Assembly (NCBI RefSeq): GCF_038443385.1
Contig: NZ_CP151726.1
Span: 4,774,001-4,838,000 of the forward strand
Direction of reading: 5' to 3'
Length of the DNA stretch: 64,000 bases
DNA from: Stieleria varia
Lineage (GTDB): Bacteria; Planctomycetota; Planctomycetia; Pirellulales; Pirellulaceae
Positions 18,350 to 27,284 of this stretch are shown here, one piece after another. The stretch's first letter is position 1. The number at the start of each line of letters is the position of its first letter. Under the pieces are notes generated by a model. It ran no database searches, was not told the DNA's origin, and saw only the letters and a list, made by a program, of their open reading frames with translations. The position numbers were made by a program, and so were the translations under genes.

Positions 18350-18955
18350 TCAAAGGACATTACGGACCACGCCGACGGCGATGCCAATGATCTTCGCCTC
18401 TTTAACATACAGAGGCTGCATCGCCTTGTTGGCCGGTTGTAGTCGTATCCGGTCTCCTTCCGGGAACCAAAACTTTAAGGTCGAATCGCCCGACGGCGTT
18501 TGAGCAACCACCATCTGACCCGGTTTCGCCGTGTCCTGCTTTTCAACGACCACAAAGTCTCCGTCTTTGATGTGGGCGTCGATCATCGAATCGCCGGAGA
18601 CCTGTAAGATGAAGCGATCTGATTTGCAAAACATCTCGCTGAAATCCATTCTCGACGTCTGCTCGAACGCGAGCGACGTGGTTCCCGCGGCGACCTGACC
18701 GGCCATCGGCAAACTGTGTCCCGTCCGGTCGACACGCTCGGTCAACTCGATCGCTCGGGATTTGTTCGGACTGCGAACGATCAGCCCCTTCTTTTCCAAC
18801 GCTCGCAGATGACACATCACTCCGTTGGGACTCTTGATCCCAAACTGTTCTCCAATTTCGCGGACGGTCGGACCATAGCCCCGGGTCAGAATCAATCCCC
18901 GAATCAGCTCGTACACCTCGCGCTGGCGTTCAGTGAGTTGCGGATTCGACATCAT
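18350..18955 (-). CDS. lexA: LexA SOS-response repressor
   Basis: The product is a 201-residue repressor starting at the double ATG 18955/18952, which is preceded by GAAGGCAG. The longer open frame upstream has no conserved content. The N-terminal winged helix (LTERQREVYELIRGLILTRG) is of LexA type, followed by GPTVREIGEQFGIKSPNGV. The self-cleavage site Ala90-Gly91 (GQVAAGTTS), nucleophile Ser123 (VSGDSM) and general base Lys161 (DSTLKFW) are all present, so the protein is a complete S24 autoprotease. On RecA activation it cleaves itself and releases SOS genes. It diverges from dnaA across about 1 kb containing a perfect inverted repeat at 19136-19164. Confidence 0.95.
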   Translation of the reverse strand: MMSNPQLTERQREVYELIRGLILTRGYGPTVREIGEQFGIKSPNGVMCHLRALEKKGLIVRSPNKSRAIELTERVDRTGHSLPMAGQVAAGTTSLAFEQTSRMDFSEMFCKSDRFILQVSGDSMIDAHIKDGDFVVVEKQDTAKPGQMVVAQTPSGDSTLKFWFPEGDRIRLQPANKAMQPLYVKEAKIIGIAVGVVRNVL

Positions 18956-19953
18956 GCTGCCTTCTAGTAATAGATGAACTCTGTCGTCGCTGTGAGCACA
19001 TAGTCTAACAGCTGGTAAACGCTTGTCCATGGCGGGGGGTGAAGTGACCGCCCTTCTTGACCTCCCGACCATGAGAGTGGGGAATCGGTTTTCTCCCAAA
19101 ATGGGTGAAACCGACGCGTACACTCTGGACAACTGTTTATTCGCAAGCCCGTTACGCGAATAAAACTTTTTGTCGATTTGCATCCTTGGTCTCCTTCATT
19201 GAAGGAAGTTCGCGGGGCGATGCGACAACAAAGCCCTCATCAACGGCTCAAAAACCACAGATTCTGTTTTTGCGGTCCCCTGTCGAGCTCAGCCGAGACC
19301 TCGCGTCGGTTCTGCCTGGCGTCCTCGGTTCGTCTCTAAGTCATTGAACAGCATGGACTTGCGGTCGCTGGCAGGTCGTGGGTTGCGGCCGTTTACTTCG
19401 CTCGGTGAGAGCGGATCTGGAAATGAAAATACCGTGAATGATTGGAGAGCATTCTTGGTCAACAGGTTTTCCACCGCGGCACGACGGGGCATGTCAGAAC
19501 TTTTTTAGTGCCGTTGGAATGGCCGATGGAGGCGATGTGACCGCTTTTTGTTACCTGAGCCGAACCACTGCAACCGCATTGTGGACAAGCTCAAGCAGAT
19601 TCCACCGAACCGATTTGACTTGCGTGCTAGCAAACATAGAATCTGCCCACGATCGCAACGGAGGGCTTATTCGTCTCCGTCGCGGTTTGGATGATCGCGG
19701 GGAGGCATTAGTGTCGCCCAGCGGAGCTAGGTTGGCGAACGTGATGCCAACGCTTTGGCTGCCTCCACTTTTCGAGATCGTCTTTCCCCCAAACGCTTGC
19801 GGATTTCGTACCGATCGAAACGCATGATCTCATCGGTTTGCTCGTTGGAATGCTCCAACTGCAAACGCGTTGCGTCATCGTGCAGATCAACGATTCTTGC
19901 GGCGACCTTACGCACACACCGCGACATCCATGAAGGAGGATTGCGCTACCGGT
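18956..19953. promoter_or_regulatory. Divergent lexA-dnaA spacer, possible replication/SOS control region
   Basis: This 1 kb region lacks a credible gene and separates lexA (minus) from dnaA (plus). It contains a perfect inverted repeat, TTTATTCGC (19136-19144) and GCGAATAAA (19156-19164), with an 11 nt spacer. It also holds scattered DnaA-box-like words: TGTGGACAA at 19580-19588, TTTTCCACC near 19468, and TTGTCCATG near 19023. These are one or two bases away from the TTATNCACA consensus. A 6 bp palindrome lies near 19192-19206. The region could include an origin or only two promoters. There is no long AT-rich stretch, which argues for caution. Confidence 0.4.
19136..19164. repeat. Perfect 9-bp inverted repeat, candidate operator or paired DnaA boxes
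   Basis: TTTATTCGC and its exact complement GCGAATAAA flank 11 nt, about 180 bp upstream of the lexA start. Each arm reads as TTATTCGC(A/G), one to two bases from a DnaA box. The symmetry would also suit a dimeric repressor such as LexA. Confidence 0.5.
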
Positions 19954-21765
19954 ATGGCTGCAACGCACGGCTGCAACGACGGCAAGGATGTCGTCGAACA
20001 ATTCATGGAGGCGTTGAAGCAGCGTATCGGGGCAGACCGGTTCGACGTTTGGTTTCAAAACGTCGGGTTCGATTTTGCAGCGACGCAAGGCGGTATCGCC
20101 GAAGTGAACTTGATCGTTACGGTCAACGGTCAGTTCGCGCTCGATCGCATCTCCAAGAACTTTATGCCACAGTTGCGTGGTGCGGCCAGCCAAGCCGCTG
20201 GGATGACCGCTGGCGTTGTCTTGCAAGTCGCAACGGCTCGCCAAATCGAACTGCCGTTGGAAGATGCGGCGACTGAGCTGAATGGGCAAGAGGATGTTGG
20301 GTCATTACGGAGCGACTGCGAAACGGTTGCAAAGCTGGCACCCAGTGCCAACGGGAACAGTGCCAACGTTAGCAAACGTGAGAGCGCAGGTCACACGAAC
20401 AACAGCTACAAGCGACAACAGCGTCGTGGCGTTGCGTCGCTCAAGTCCGTGTTGCTCGATGGTGTAAGCAATCGGCAACCAGAGCGCCCGGTGCGACGAG
20501 CCGTTGCGGCGCGAAGCACTGCTGATGGCGTGACGTTCGATCCCAACCAGCCCGCTTTGTTTCCAGAAATATCGGGCGTGACGAGTGGTTCGAGTCCGCT
20601 GTCCAATGGTGAGACGAAGCCTGCTCCCGTGGGCGACCCAAACGCTCAGGCACCCAGTGATTCCAACTCCGCGACATCGCCGACTTCACAGTCAAACTCG
20701 CAGCCGACCTCGCAGCCAACGACGCCACCACCGCGTTGGGAAACGTTCGTTCATGGCAAGTGCAACGAGCTGGCTTATACGGCTTGCCGAATGGTCTGCG
20801 AGTCACCATCGCTTGCCGCACCCTTGTTCTTGTGGGGACCTCCCGGAACCGGCAAATCACACTTGCTGCATTCGCTGGCCCATCAGTTGCGTCGCATCCA
20901 TCGACTCCGCCGAGTGATCACGTTGTCCGCGGAAGCGTTCACGAACGACTTCATCGGATCGGTTCACAACAACGGATGCGGTTTGCCCGCGTTTCGCAGT
21001 CGCTACCGTGATGTTGACGCATTGTTGATCGACGACATCCAGTTCATGGGTGCCAAGAAAGCGACTTTGCGCGAGCTGCTGTACACCGTCGAGACGCTTG
21101 CCGAAGCGGGCCGGCCGATGATTTTTGCCGGCACCTACGCACCGGGCGACATGCCAGGACTCAGTGTCGAACTTGCCGGGCGAATGGCCGGTGGCTTGGT
21201 CTGTCAGATGCAGGGTTTGGATTTGCTGACGCGTCGAACGATGCTACAGAATCACGCGACACAGCACTGCCCGATTGCTTGGCCTACCGAAACGTTGGAT
21301 CAAATTGCAATGTCCATCACCGGTGATGGGCGTGTCATCCACGGCATCGTCAATCTCATCTCGCTGTTGCAGCGGATGAACAACCGCATGCCGACGATGG
21401 ACGAGATTCGCCAGTTCGGCGGGCATCTGATGCGGATGTCGGATCAGCCGGTCACGCTGTCGGCGATCGAGCGTGCGGTGGAGCGTGTGTTCCAGTTGCC
21501 GCCGGACTCGATGCAGACCGCCGCGCGAACAAAAACGGTGACCGAACCGCGAATGCTGGCTATGTACCTTTCCCGCGAAAAGACTTCCAGTGCCTTTGGC
21601 GAAATCGGACGTCACTACGGTGGGCGTAGTCACAGCACGGCGATTCTGGCGTCTTCTCGGGTCGGACAGTGGCTTGAGGACGGCAGATCCATCGGTAGAG
21701 GGGCCGCCGCAATCAGCGTCCAAGAGGCACTTCAGAAAGTCGAAACCCTGTTGCGATCCGGCTGA
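19954..21765 (+). CDS. dnaA: Chromosomal replication initiator DnaA (divergent)
   Basis: The gene encodes 603 residues from the ATG at 19954, which has AAGGAGG 14 nt upstream; an ATG at 19930 is the alternative. Domain I is DGKDVVEQFMEALKQRIGAD plus RFDVWFQNVGF. A long, low-complexity Ser/Pro/Gln linker covers about 105-260. The AAA+ domain has Walker A GPPGTGKS (295-302) and Walker B LLIDDIQF (357-364). Domain IV at the C-terminus (EPRMLAMYLSREKTSSAFGE, IGRHYGGRSHSTAILAS) replaces the usual GGRDHTTV box-reading motif by GGRSHSTA. The protein is longer than the usual 450-500 residues because of the linker. dnaB follows at 139 bp. The family assignment is firm; whether it is the only DnaA cannot be seen. 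Confidence 0.88.
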   Translation: MAATHGCNDGKDVVEQFMEALKQRIGADRFDVWFQNVGFDFAATQGGIAEVNLIVTVNGQFALDRISKNFMPQLRGAASQAAGMTAGVVLQVATARQIELPLEDAATELNGQEDVGSLRSDCETVAKLAPSANGNSANVSKRESAGHTNNSYKRQQRRGVASLKSVLLDGVSNRQPERPVRRAVAARSTADGVTFDPNQPALFPEISGVTSGSSPLSNGETKPAPVGDPNAQAPSDSNSATSPTSQSNSQPTSQPTTPPPRWETFVHGKCNELAYTACRMVCESPSLAAPLFLWGPPGTGKSHLLHSLAHQLRRIHRLRRVITLSAEAFTNDFIGSVHNNGCGLPAFRSRYRDVDALLIDDIQFMGAKKATLRELLYTVETLAEAGRPMIFAGTYAPGDMPGLSVELAGRMAGGLVCQMQGLDLLTRRTMLQNHATQHCPIAWPTETLDQIAMSITGDGRVIHGIVNLISLLQRMNNRMPTMDEIRQFGGHLMRMSDQPVTLSAIERAVERVFQLPPDSMQTAARTKTVTEPRMLAMYLSREKTSSAFGEIGRHYGGRSHSTAILASSRVGQWLEDGRSIGRGAAAISVQEALQKVETLLRSG

Positions 21766-21904
21766 GCCGGATACAAAAGAGAACGGCGTCGTCGTCACGT
21801 CGTCCTAAACGCGAGCGTCGCACGTTTTTCGCCGTTTTGACGCAATTGCCGTCGCCGCCACCGATTCACCTCCATTTTCTCACCGTTTTCCAAGGACCGG
21901 AATC

Positions 21905-23356
21905 TTGATCGCAGACGACTCAGACCGCTACGACAACCGCCGCGGAAAAAAGAAACGCCCCGCCTCCGCCGCCGAGATTCTGTCTCGACAGCCTCCTTAT
22001 GACTTAGAAGCAGAGATGGGGGTACTGGGTAGCATCTTGCTGTTGCCCGAAGTCTGTGACGACTTGGCGTCGCTCAAAGCGGATGACTTTTACGATGACG
22101 CAAACCGCATGATCTACGCTCAATTGCGAGACATGCATGACTCGGGTGAAAAGATCGACATCACTCTGCTCGTCTCGCGACTCAAAAAAGCAGACCATTA
22201 TGAAAAGGCAGGTGGCGCGGCTTACCTCGCACGGCTTTCCAGCAGCGTCGCCAACGCCGCCCACGCGGTCTATTACGCCGGTATCGTCGGCGAAAAAGCC
22301 GTCTACAGAAATCTGATCACCGCCAGCACCGAGATCCTTCGCGACGCTTACGAACAGAATAGTGAAGCGCGTGAACTGTGCGCCCAAGCGGAACAGAAGG
22401 TGTTCTCGATCATGGACGGTCGCTCCACGCAATCGTTGCACACCATGAGCGATGTGCTGCACCAATCGATGGATCGAATGGAGGCCCGTCTGAGAGGCGA
22501 AGTCACAGATGGAACGGTCGAAACCGGTTTGGCAGATTTTGACACCATGACCGGCGGTCTGCACAACGGTGAGTTGATCATCTTGGCCGCGCGCCCGTCG
22601 ATGGGCAAGACAGCCTTGGCGATGAACATCGGCGAACACGTGGCGATCGAAGTCCGTGAGCCGGTGTTGTTCGTGAGTTTGGAAATGTCCGGAATCGAAC
22701 TTGCCGACCGGATGCTCTGCTCATTGGCACGTGTCAACGGTCACCGCATGCGAAACGGAACGATCAGCTCCGAAGACCAGACACGCTTGATCAGCAAAGC
22801 CAACGAGATCAGCCAAGCACCGCTGTACGTGGACGACTCTCCCAGTCGAACGGTCAGCGAAATCGCCGCGGCCGCCCGTCGTATCAAACGTCGCGAAGGC
22901 AACTTGGGGCTGATCGTGATCGACTACTTGCAACTGATCGAACCGGACAACTCACGCGATCCGCGACAAGAACAGGTGGCAAAGATCGCGCGACGTTTGA
23001 AAGGGATGGCGCGTGAACTGGAAACACCGATGCTCTGCCTGTCGCAATTGAATCGACAAGCAGAGGACAGCAAGGATCACCGTCCCAAACTCAGCCACTT
23101 GCGCGAATCAGGTGCAATCGAGCAAGATGCTGACGTGGTGATGTTTGTCCACCGCGAAGAGTACTACCACCGTGGCGAAGACCGTGCGCAGTACGCCGGC
23201 CAAGCGGAAATCATCATCGCGAAACAACGCAACGGTCCGGTCGGCGACGTACAACTGACCTGGGAAGCCGACTTCACCAAGTTCTCCAACCGGGCCCCCG
23301 AACGCCACAGCGAATTCGATGGCTACGCCGAATTCACCAGCCCCGGCGGTTTCTAG
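21905..23356 (+). CDS. dnaB: Replicative DNA helicase DnaB
   Basis: A 483-residue hexameric fork helicase starts at a TTG with AAGGA just upstream. A basic N-terminal tail (NRRGKKKRPASAAEIL) precedes the DnaB N domain (PPYDLEAEMGVLGSILL). The RecA-like domain has Walker A ARPSMGKT (229-236), Walker B LIVIDYLQL (336-344), and the SQLNR motif. The C-terminal arginine-finger region is HLRESGAIEQDADVV. The family normally has about 450-470 residues; the extra length is the two tails. It follows dnaA on the same strand, which couples initiator and helicase in one transcript, an unusual pairing since dnaA is more often beside dnaN. Confidence 0.95.
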   Translation: MIADDSDRYDNRRGKKKRPASAAEILSRQPPYDLEAEMGVLGSILLLPEVCDDLASLKADDFYDDANRMIYAQLRDMHDSGEKIDITLLVSRLKKADHYEKAGGAAYLARLSSSVANAAHAVYYAGIVGEKAVYRNLITASTEILRDAYEQNSEARELCAQAEQKVFSIMDGRSTQSLHTMSDVLHQSMDRMEARLRGEVTDGTVETGLADFDTMTGGLHNGELIILAARPSMGKTALAMNIGEHVAIEVREPVLFVSLEMSGIELADRMLCSLARVNGHRMRNGTISSEDQTRLISKANEISQAPLYVDDSPSRTVSEIAAAARRIKRREGNLGLIVIDYLQLIEPDNSRDPRQEQVAKIARRLKGMARELETPMLCLSQLNRQAEDSKDHRPKLSHLRESGAIEQDADVVMFVHREEYYHRGEDRAQYAGQAEIIIAKQRNGPVGDVQLTWEADFTKFSNRAPERHSEFDGYAEFTSPGGF

Positions 23357-23676
23357 GGCAAAACATTGATCAACGCAGGTTTCCGGGCGTAGGGCTGGGC
23401 TGTTCAAAAATCGGGGTTGACATTGTTTTTTCAATCCATGTTTTTGTCCCATGCATCGCAATCAGAGTGAGCCTCAGACGCTAGCCGTGGGCCGGCACCA
23501 CAATCCGCCTCAGGCCCACGGCTAGCACCTGAGGCTCACGGCTAGCGCCTCAGGCCCACGGCTAGCGCCTGAGGCTCACTGGGGGCCACCAGCTGCGCCG
23601 GGAGAGGTGACAGAAACTTGCGGAGCGCCACAGTGCCACATTCCCAACATTCTAGCTGTCCACGGATCACCCCGAA
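23357..23676. repeat. Intergenic composite palindrome (D-B-F repeats)
   Basis: Between the convergent ends of dnaB and tsaD lies a repeat block. A D-type left end (GGGCTGTTCAAAAATCGGGG) starts at 23397. The B palindrome at 23466-23580 is made of alternating GAGCCTCAG...CTAGCC and GGCTAGC...CTGAGGCTCA units. The F core (GCGCCGGGAGAGGTGACAG) is at about 23596-23614. It closely matches the block at 3901-4060. Nothing here is coding. Confidence 0.75.
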
Positions 23677-24699
23677 TCAGAACCCACGCTGTAATCCGGC
23701 TGTGATGTCCAAATCGAGCGATGCAAACTCGCCTCGCTTGATTTTCTCTAGCGCGATCGCTCCCATCACCGCATTGTCGCTGCACAGGTCCATCGGTGCG
23801 ATCACCAGTTGAAATCCGTCCGCATCCGCGGCCGTCTGTAACTGTTCTCGCAAGTACGGATTCGCCGCTACACCGCCACCGACAATCAATCGCGGAGTTT
23901 TGTAGGCCGCCACCGCTCGACGGCTTTTGGATACCAGCACGTCCACCACCGCGGCTTCAAAAGAGGCACATAGATCGGCCTTTTCTTGCTCCGTCAAACG
24001 GACCGCAGAAAAATCACTCTTACCCGGACCCACGATGCAATATCGAACGGCTGTCTTCAGGCCGCTGAAACTGAAGTTGTAGTGCTCGTCATGGATCATG
24101 GATCGCGGAAACGCATGGGCGCGACGGTCGCCAACGGCTGCGAGCTTTGACACTGCGGGACCACCGGGAAACCCAAGGTTCAGCATGGCCGCCACCTTGT
24201 CAAACGCTTCCCCCGCCGCATCGTCGATGGTGCCACCGAGATAGTCCAAATCCAACGCGGATTGACAGTGGTACAAGCTGGTATGGCCGCCGCTGACAAC
24301 GAGGCCGATGCACGGATAGACCGTGCTGTCCGCTGCCAACTGGCATGCATAGAGGTGTGCATGCAGATGATTGATCGAAACGAGCGGAATGTCCCAAGCA
24401 ACAGCAAGCGTTTTTGCGGCAACGACACCTACCAGCAACGAACCGGCTAAACCTGGTCGATCGGCGACTGCGATTGCCGTCAATGTATCCGGTCTCACGC
24501 CGGACTGACGCAGGGCAGTATCAATCACCGGCATGATTCGCTCCACGTGTGCTCGCGCCGCGACCTCGGGTACCACTCCCTGGAACTCCGCGTGCAATGC
24601 TTCCTGAGTCGCAATGCATTGCCCCAACACGGTGCCGTCGTCGGCGATCACTGCAGCAGCGGTTTCATCACATGTTGACTCGATGGTCAGAATGGTCAC
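23677..24699 (-). CDS. tsaD: tRNA N6-threonylcarbamoyladenosine transferase TsaD
   Basis: The product is a 340-residue enzyme that transfers the threonylcarbamoyl group to A37 of ANN-decoding tRNAs, with TsaB/TsaE partners. The ASKHA core is complete: IESTCDETAAAV at the N-terminus, the metal-binding NHLHAHL motif (His-x-x-x-His pair with the earlier EVAARAHVE), LVVSGGHTSLY, the FSFSGLKTAV segment and GGGVAANPYLRE. Length is normal. The start codon overlaps the stop of the upstream TPR gene (ATGA), so the essential tsaD is translated at the end of a TPR operon. Confidence 0.96.
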   Translation of the reverse strand: MTILTIESTCDETAAAVIADDGTVLGQCIATQEALHAEFQGVVPEVAARAHVERIMPVIDTALRQSGVRPDTLTAIAVADRPGLAGSLLVGVVAAKTLAVAWDIPLVSINHLHAHLYACQLAADSTVYPCIGLVVSGGHTSLYHCQSALDLDYLGGTIDDAAGEAFDKVAAMLNLGFPGGPAVSKLAAVGDRRAHAFPRSMIHDEHYNFSFSGLKTAVRYCIVGPGKSDFSAVRLTEQEKADLCASFEAAVVDVLVSKSRRAVAAYKTPRLIVGGGVAANPYLREQLQTAADADGFQLVIAPMDLCSDNAVMGAIALEKIKRGEFASLDLDITAGLQRGF

Positions 24700-27284
24700 T
24701 TGGGCTCGTCCTCAGTCGCCGTATTCACCGCGAGCGGAAAACGCCATGGTTTGCCCGCTCGAAACTGTTCGAACGCTTCGCCGAGCCAAGATACAGCCGA
24801 CACGCCCTGCTGCACACTCATCTGCTGCGATTGCTCCGCCGCCTTGATTGCTTCGGCAATCTCGCGATTCTCTGCATGAGCCAACGCCAAAGTCGCGAGC
24901 GCCAAAGGCGTGTTCTCGATCTGCTGTGCTTTTTCGGCCCAATGAAACGCTTTGGCTCCATTACGATCGCTGCTCACGGGTGACGCGGCCAAGTAAGCAG
25001 CGAGTGAAAGCATCGCGTCGAGCGATTCGGGATCCAGCTCAAGCGATTTTTCAAAGTCAGCGATAGCCAAAGTGTAGCGGCCTGCCCGACCATGCAACTT
25101 GCCTCGCAATACGTAGGTTCGAGCTCGTTGTCCGTCCCCCAGGATGGCGCCGTCGAAATCGACCAATGCCTCGTCGTCGCGTCCAAGTTGCGTCAACGCG
25201 TAGGCTCGAGCGTGTAGTAGCGATGCATCTTGAGGAGTCTCCTGCAGATTGTGGCTGTAGTCCACAATCGCATCTTCAAAGCGTCCGATGTTGAGGAAAC
25301 TGTCCCCACGGTAATTTCGTGCGCTGCGATTGGCCTTTCCCAGACCGACCAAGACGCTGAACTCGTACGCCGCCTCTTGAAACTTGTCCTGACGAAACAG
25401 GGCCATCGCTAGGTTGTAAGTCGCATCGGCGTTGAGCGGGACAATCGACAACGCGACCTTTGCGTCAGACTCCGCGTCGGGGTAGCGATCGGAGTTCAAT
25501 TTGACGAAGGATCGATTGACGTAGTGACGCCATTCATCTGGAGCCAATTCAATCGCCTTCGAATAAGCCTCGTCGGCCTCGACCATTTGGTCGGCGTCAC
25601 TCAACATGTCCGCCAGCTCGCTCCAGCGAGTCGCATTGCGGGGATCAATCTCGGCGGCCTTTTTGAAATCACTTATCGCCAAGTCTGTGTTACCGATTTG
25701 CTTGTGGGTTGTTGCTCTCAAGAACCAAAACTCGGCCTCCCCATCGTCCAGCTCGATGGCACGATCCATATCGGTGATTGCTGCATCGAGCTGCCCCTGA
25801 TCTCGTTTGACCCGACCGATGTTGGACCATGCCAACGCATCCTTGGGGTTCTCATCAGACAAAGCTTGAAAATCTGCCAGGGCTTCCGCGTACTGTTGAT
25901 TCATGCGATAGGCGACACCACGGTTGTTTCGATAGGTGCGATTCTCTGGCACAATCCGAATAGCTTCGTTATACGACGGAATTGCATCCGCATATCGTCC
26001 TTGCGATTGCAGGATGGTCGCCAAGTTAAAATGTGCCAACGCGTCCTCGGAATTGAGTTCGATCGCGCTCTGCAACATATCAATCGCTTCGTCGTCACGT
26101 CCCAGCTTGTGCAAGGTGAACCCGAGGTTCGACCTCGTCAAGGAATCATTCGAATCCAACTCCAAACTTCGACGCAGCACCAGCTCCGCTTTCTCCGGCT
26201 GGTTCAGCTCCATCAACGAAGCACCCAGATCACAAAACGCTTTGCCGCTATTCGGGTCCAACTCCGTTGCTTGTTGGAAATCGCTCTGAGCCCGAGCAAA
26301 GTCTCCGAACTCAAAAAGCAATCGACCACGAGTCAGGTAGTTGACCGGATTAGCTGGATTGACCTCAACAGCGAGAGAGTAATCCTCCAAGGCAGCTTCA
26401 GTGTTTCCCACCAGTGAGTAGACCTGCCCTCGACTCCGGTATACATAGTCAACTTTTTTTGTCTTCAACACACGATCGTAGTCCTCCATCGCCTCCTCCA
26501 GCTTACCCTGCTTGAAGTACAACCTGGCACGATTGCTGTAAGCGACGACACTTTGGTCGATCTCGATTGCTTTGGAGTAATCCCTGATCGCGTCGTCCAC
26601 CTTCTCACGCTTTGACTGAGCCAAGCCGCGATTGACGTACAACGCGGATGAATCAGGGCTGAGCTTCAAACCTGCGGTGCACACCTCAACCGCATCCTCG
26701 AACGATCCGGCATTGGTCAGCAACAGTCCGCGAAAAACGTATCCGTCGATGAAATTGGGATGCTTTTCCAAAAGGGTTTTGGTCAACTGCAACGCTTCAT
26801 CGACGCGGTGCTGTTCCGAACGAAGCAGTGCTAGGCGATAAAGTACGTCGTCACTGTCTTCGTTAGACTCCTGCAACTGTTTCGCATAGTGCTCTGCAGC
26901 ATCCTCATGATTCATCACAGCATTTGCCGGAACCCAGCGTCGGTTGCCGTACTCGTCCAGCACACGCAGCTCGTCGTCTCGTCGCTCGACGATATCAATC
27001 AGCAGCCCCGATGGCATCGCAGGTTCGCCGTCGGCGGCCGGTTGCTGCTTGATCAACATCCCGCGGAACGGAACGCTTTGTTCCGCCGCTTGATCCTCCT
27101 GCGCGATGGTGTGGCTGGCGGCGAGCCAAGCAAAGCAACAGAGAGCGATGCAGACGAACCGGACGCTCGGTCGACTGACTCGATGAAATCGTCGGATGTT
27201 GGCAAGCGGTTTTGTGGCAGGCATGTCAGGTTTCTTGGATTGATAGAAAACGGCTAGCAATTCACGAGCAAGATCTCGGGTCAT
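24696..27284 (-). CDS. Large secreted tetratricopeptide-repeat protein
   Basis: The ORF encodes 862 residues. An N-terminal signal or anchor (RFVCIALCCFAWLAASHTIA) is followed by a short SH3-like stretch with DEYGNRRWVPANAVM, then about 18-20 TPR units filling residues 130-830. Many have the 34-residue consensus with the F/Y-x-x-A-I-x-D-Y/F core (DAIRDYSKAIEID, EDALAHFNLATILQSQGRY). Such proteins are periplasmic assembly scaffolds. The ATG at 27284 overlaps the stop of the upstream gene (ATGA); a downstream ATG at 27224 is an alternative. The upstream gene encodes another TPR protein and the downstream one is tsaD. The partner proteins are unknown. Confidence 0.9.
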   Translation of the reverse strand: MTRDLARELLAVFYQSKKPDMPATKPLANIRRFHRVSRPSVRFVCIALCCFAWLAASHTIAQEDQAAEQSVPFRGMLIKQQPAADGEPAMPSGLLIDIVERRDDELRVLDEYGNRRWVPANAVMNHEDAAEHYAKQLQESNEDSDDVLYRLALLRSEQHRVDEALQLTKTLLEKHPNFIDGYVFRGLLLTNAGSFEDAVEVCTAGLKLSPDSSALYVNRGLAQSKREKVDDAIRDYSKAIEIDQSVVAYSNRARLYFKQGKLEEAMEDYDRVLKTKKVDYVYRSRGQVYSLVGNTEAALEDYSLAVEVNPANPVNYLTRGRLLFEFGDFARAQSDFQQATELDPNSGKAFCDLGASLMELNQPEKAELVLRRSLELDSNDSLTRSNLGFTLHKLGRDDEAIDMLQSAIELNSEDALAHFNLATILQSQGRYADAIPSYNEAIRIVPENRTYRNNRGVAYRMNQQYAEALADFQALSDENPKDALAWSNIGRVKRDQGQLDAAITDMDRAIELDDGEAEFWFLRATTHKQIGNTDLAISDFKKAAEIDPRNATRWSELADMLSDADQMVEADEAYSKAIELAPDEWRHYVNRSFVKLNSDRYPDAESDAKVALSIVPLNADATYNLAMALFRQDKFQEAAYEFSVLVGLGKANRSARNYRGDSFLNIGRFEDAIVDYSHNLQETPQDASLLHARAYALTQLGRDDEALVDFDGAILGDGQRARTYVLRGKLHGRAGRYTLAIADFEKSLELDPESLDAMLSLAAYLAASPVSSDRNGAKAFHWAEKAQQIENTPLALATLALAHAENREIAEAIKAAEQSQQMSVQQGVSAVSWLGEAFEQFRAGKPWRFPLAVNTATEDEPK

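Noticed and set aside
19438-19827. 129-residue plus-strand frame in the lexA-dnaA spacer
   Set aside because: There is no ribosome binding site, no recognisable family and a composition unlike neighbouring genes; treated as non-coding.
25524-26417. 297-residue plus-strand frame opposite the large TPR gene
   Set aside because: It is antisense to regular TPR codons; periodic repeats keep the opposite frame open by chance.
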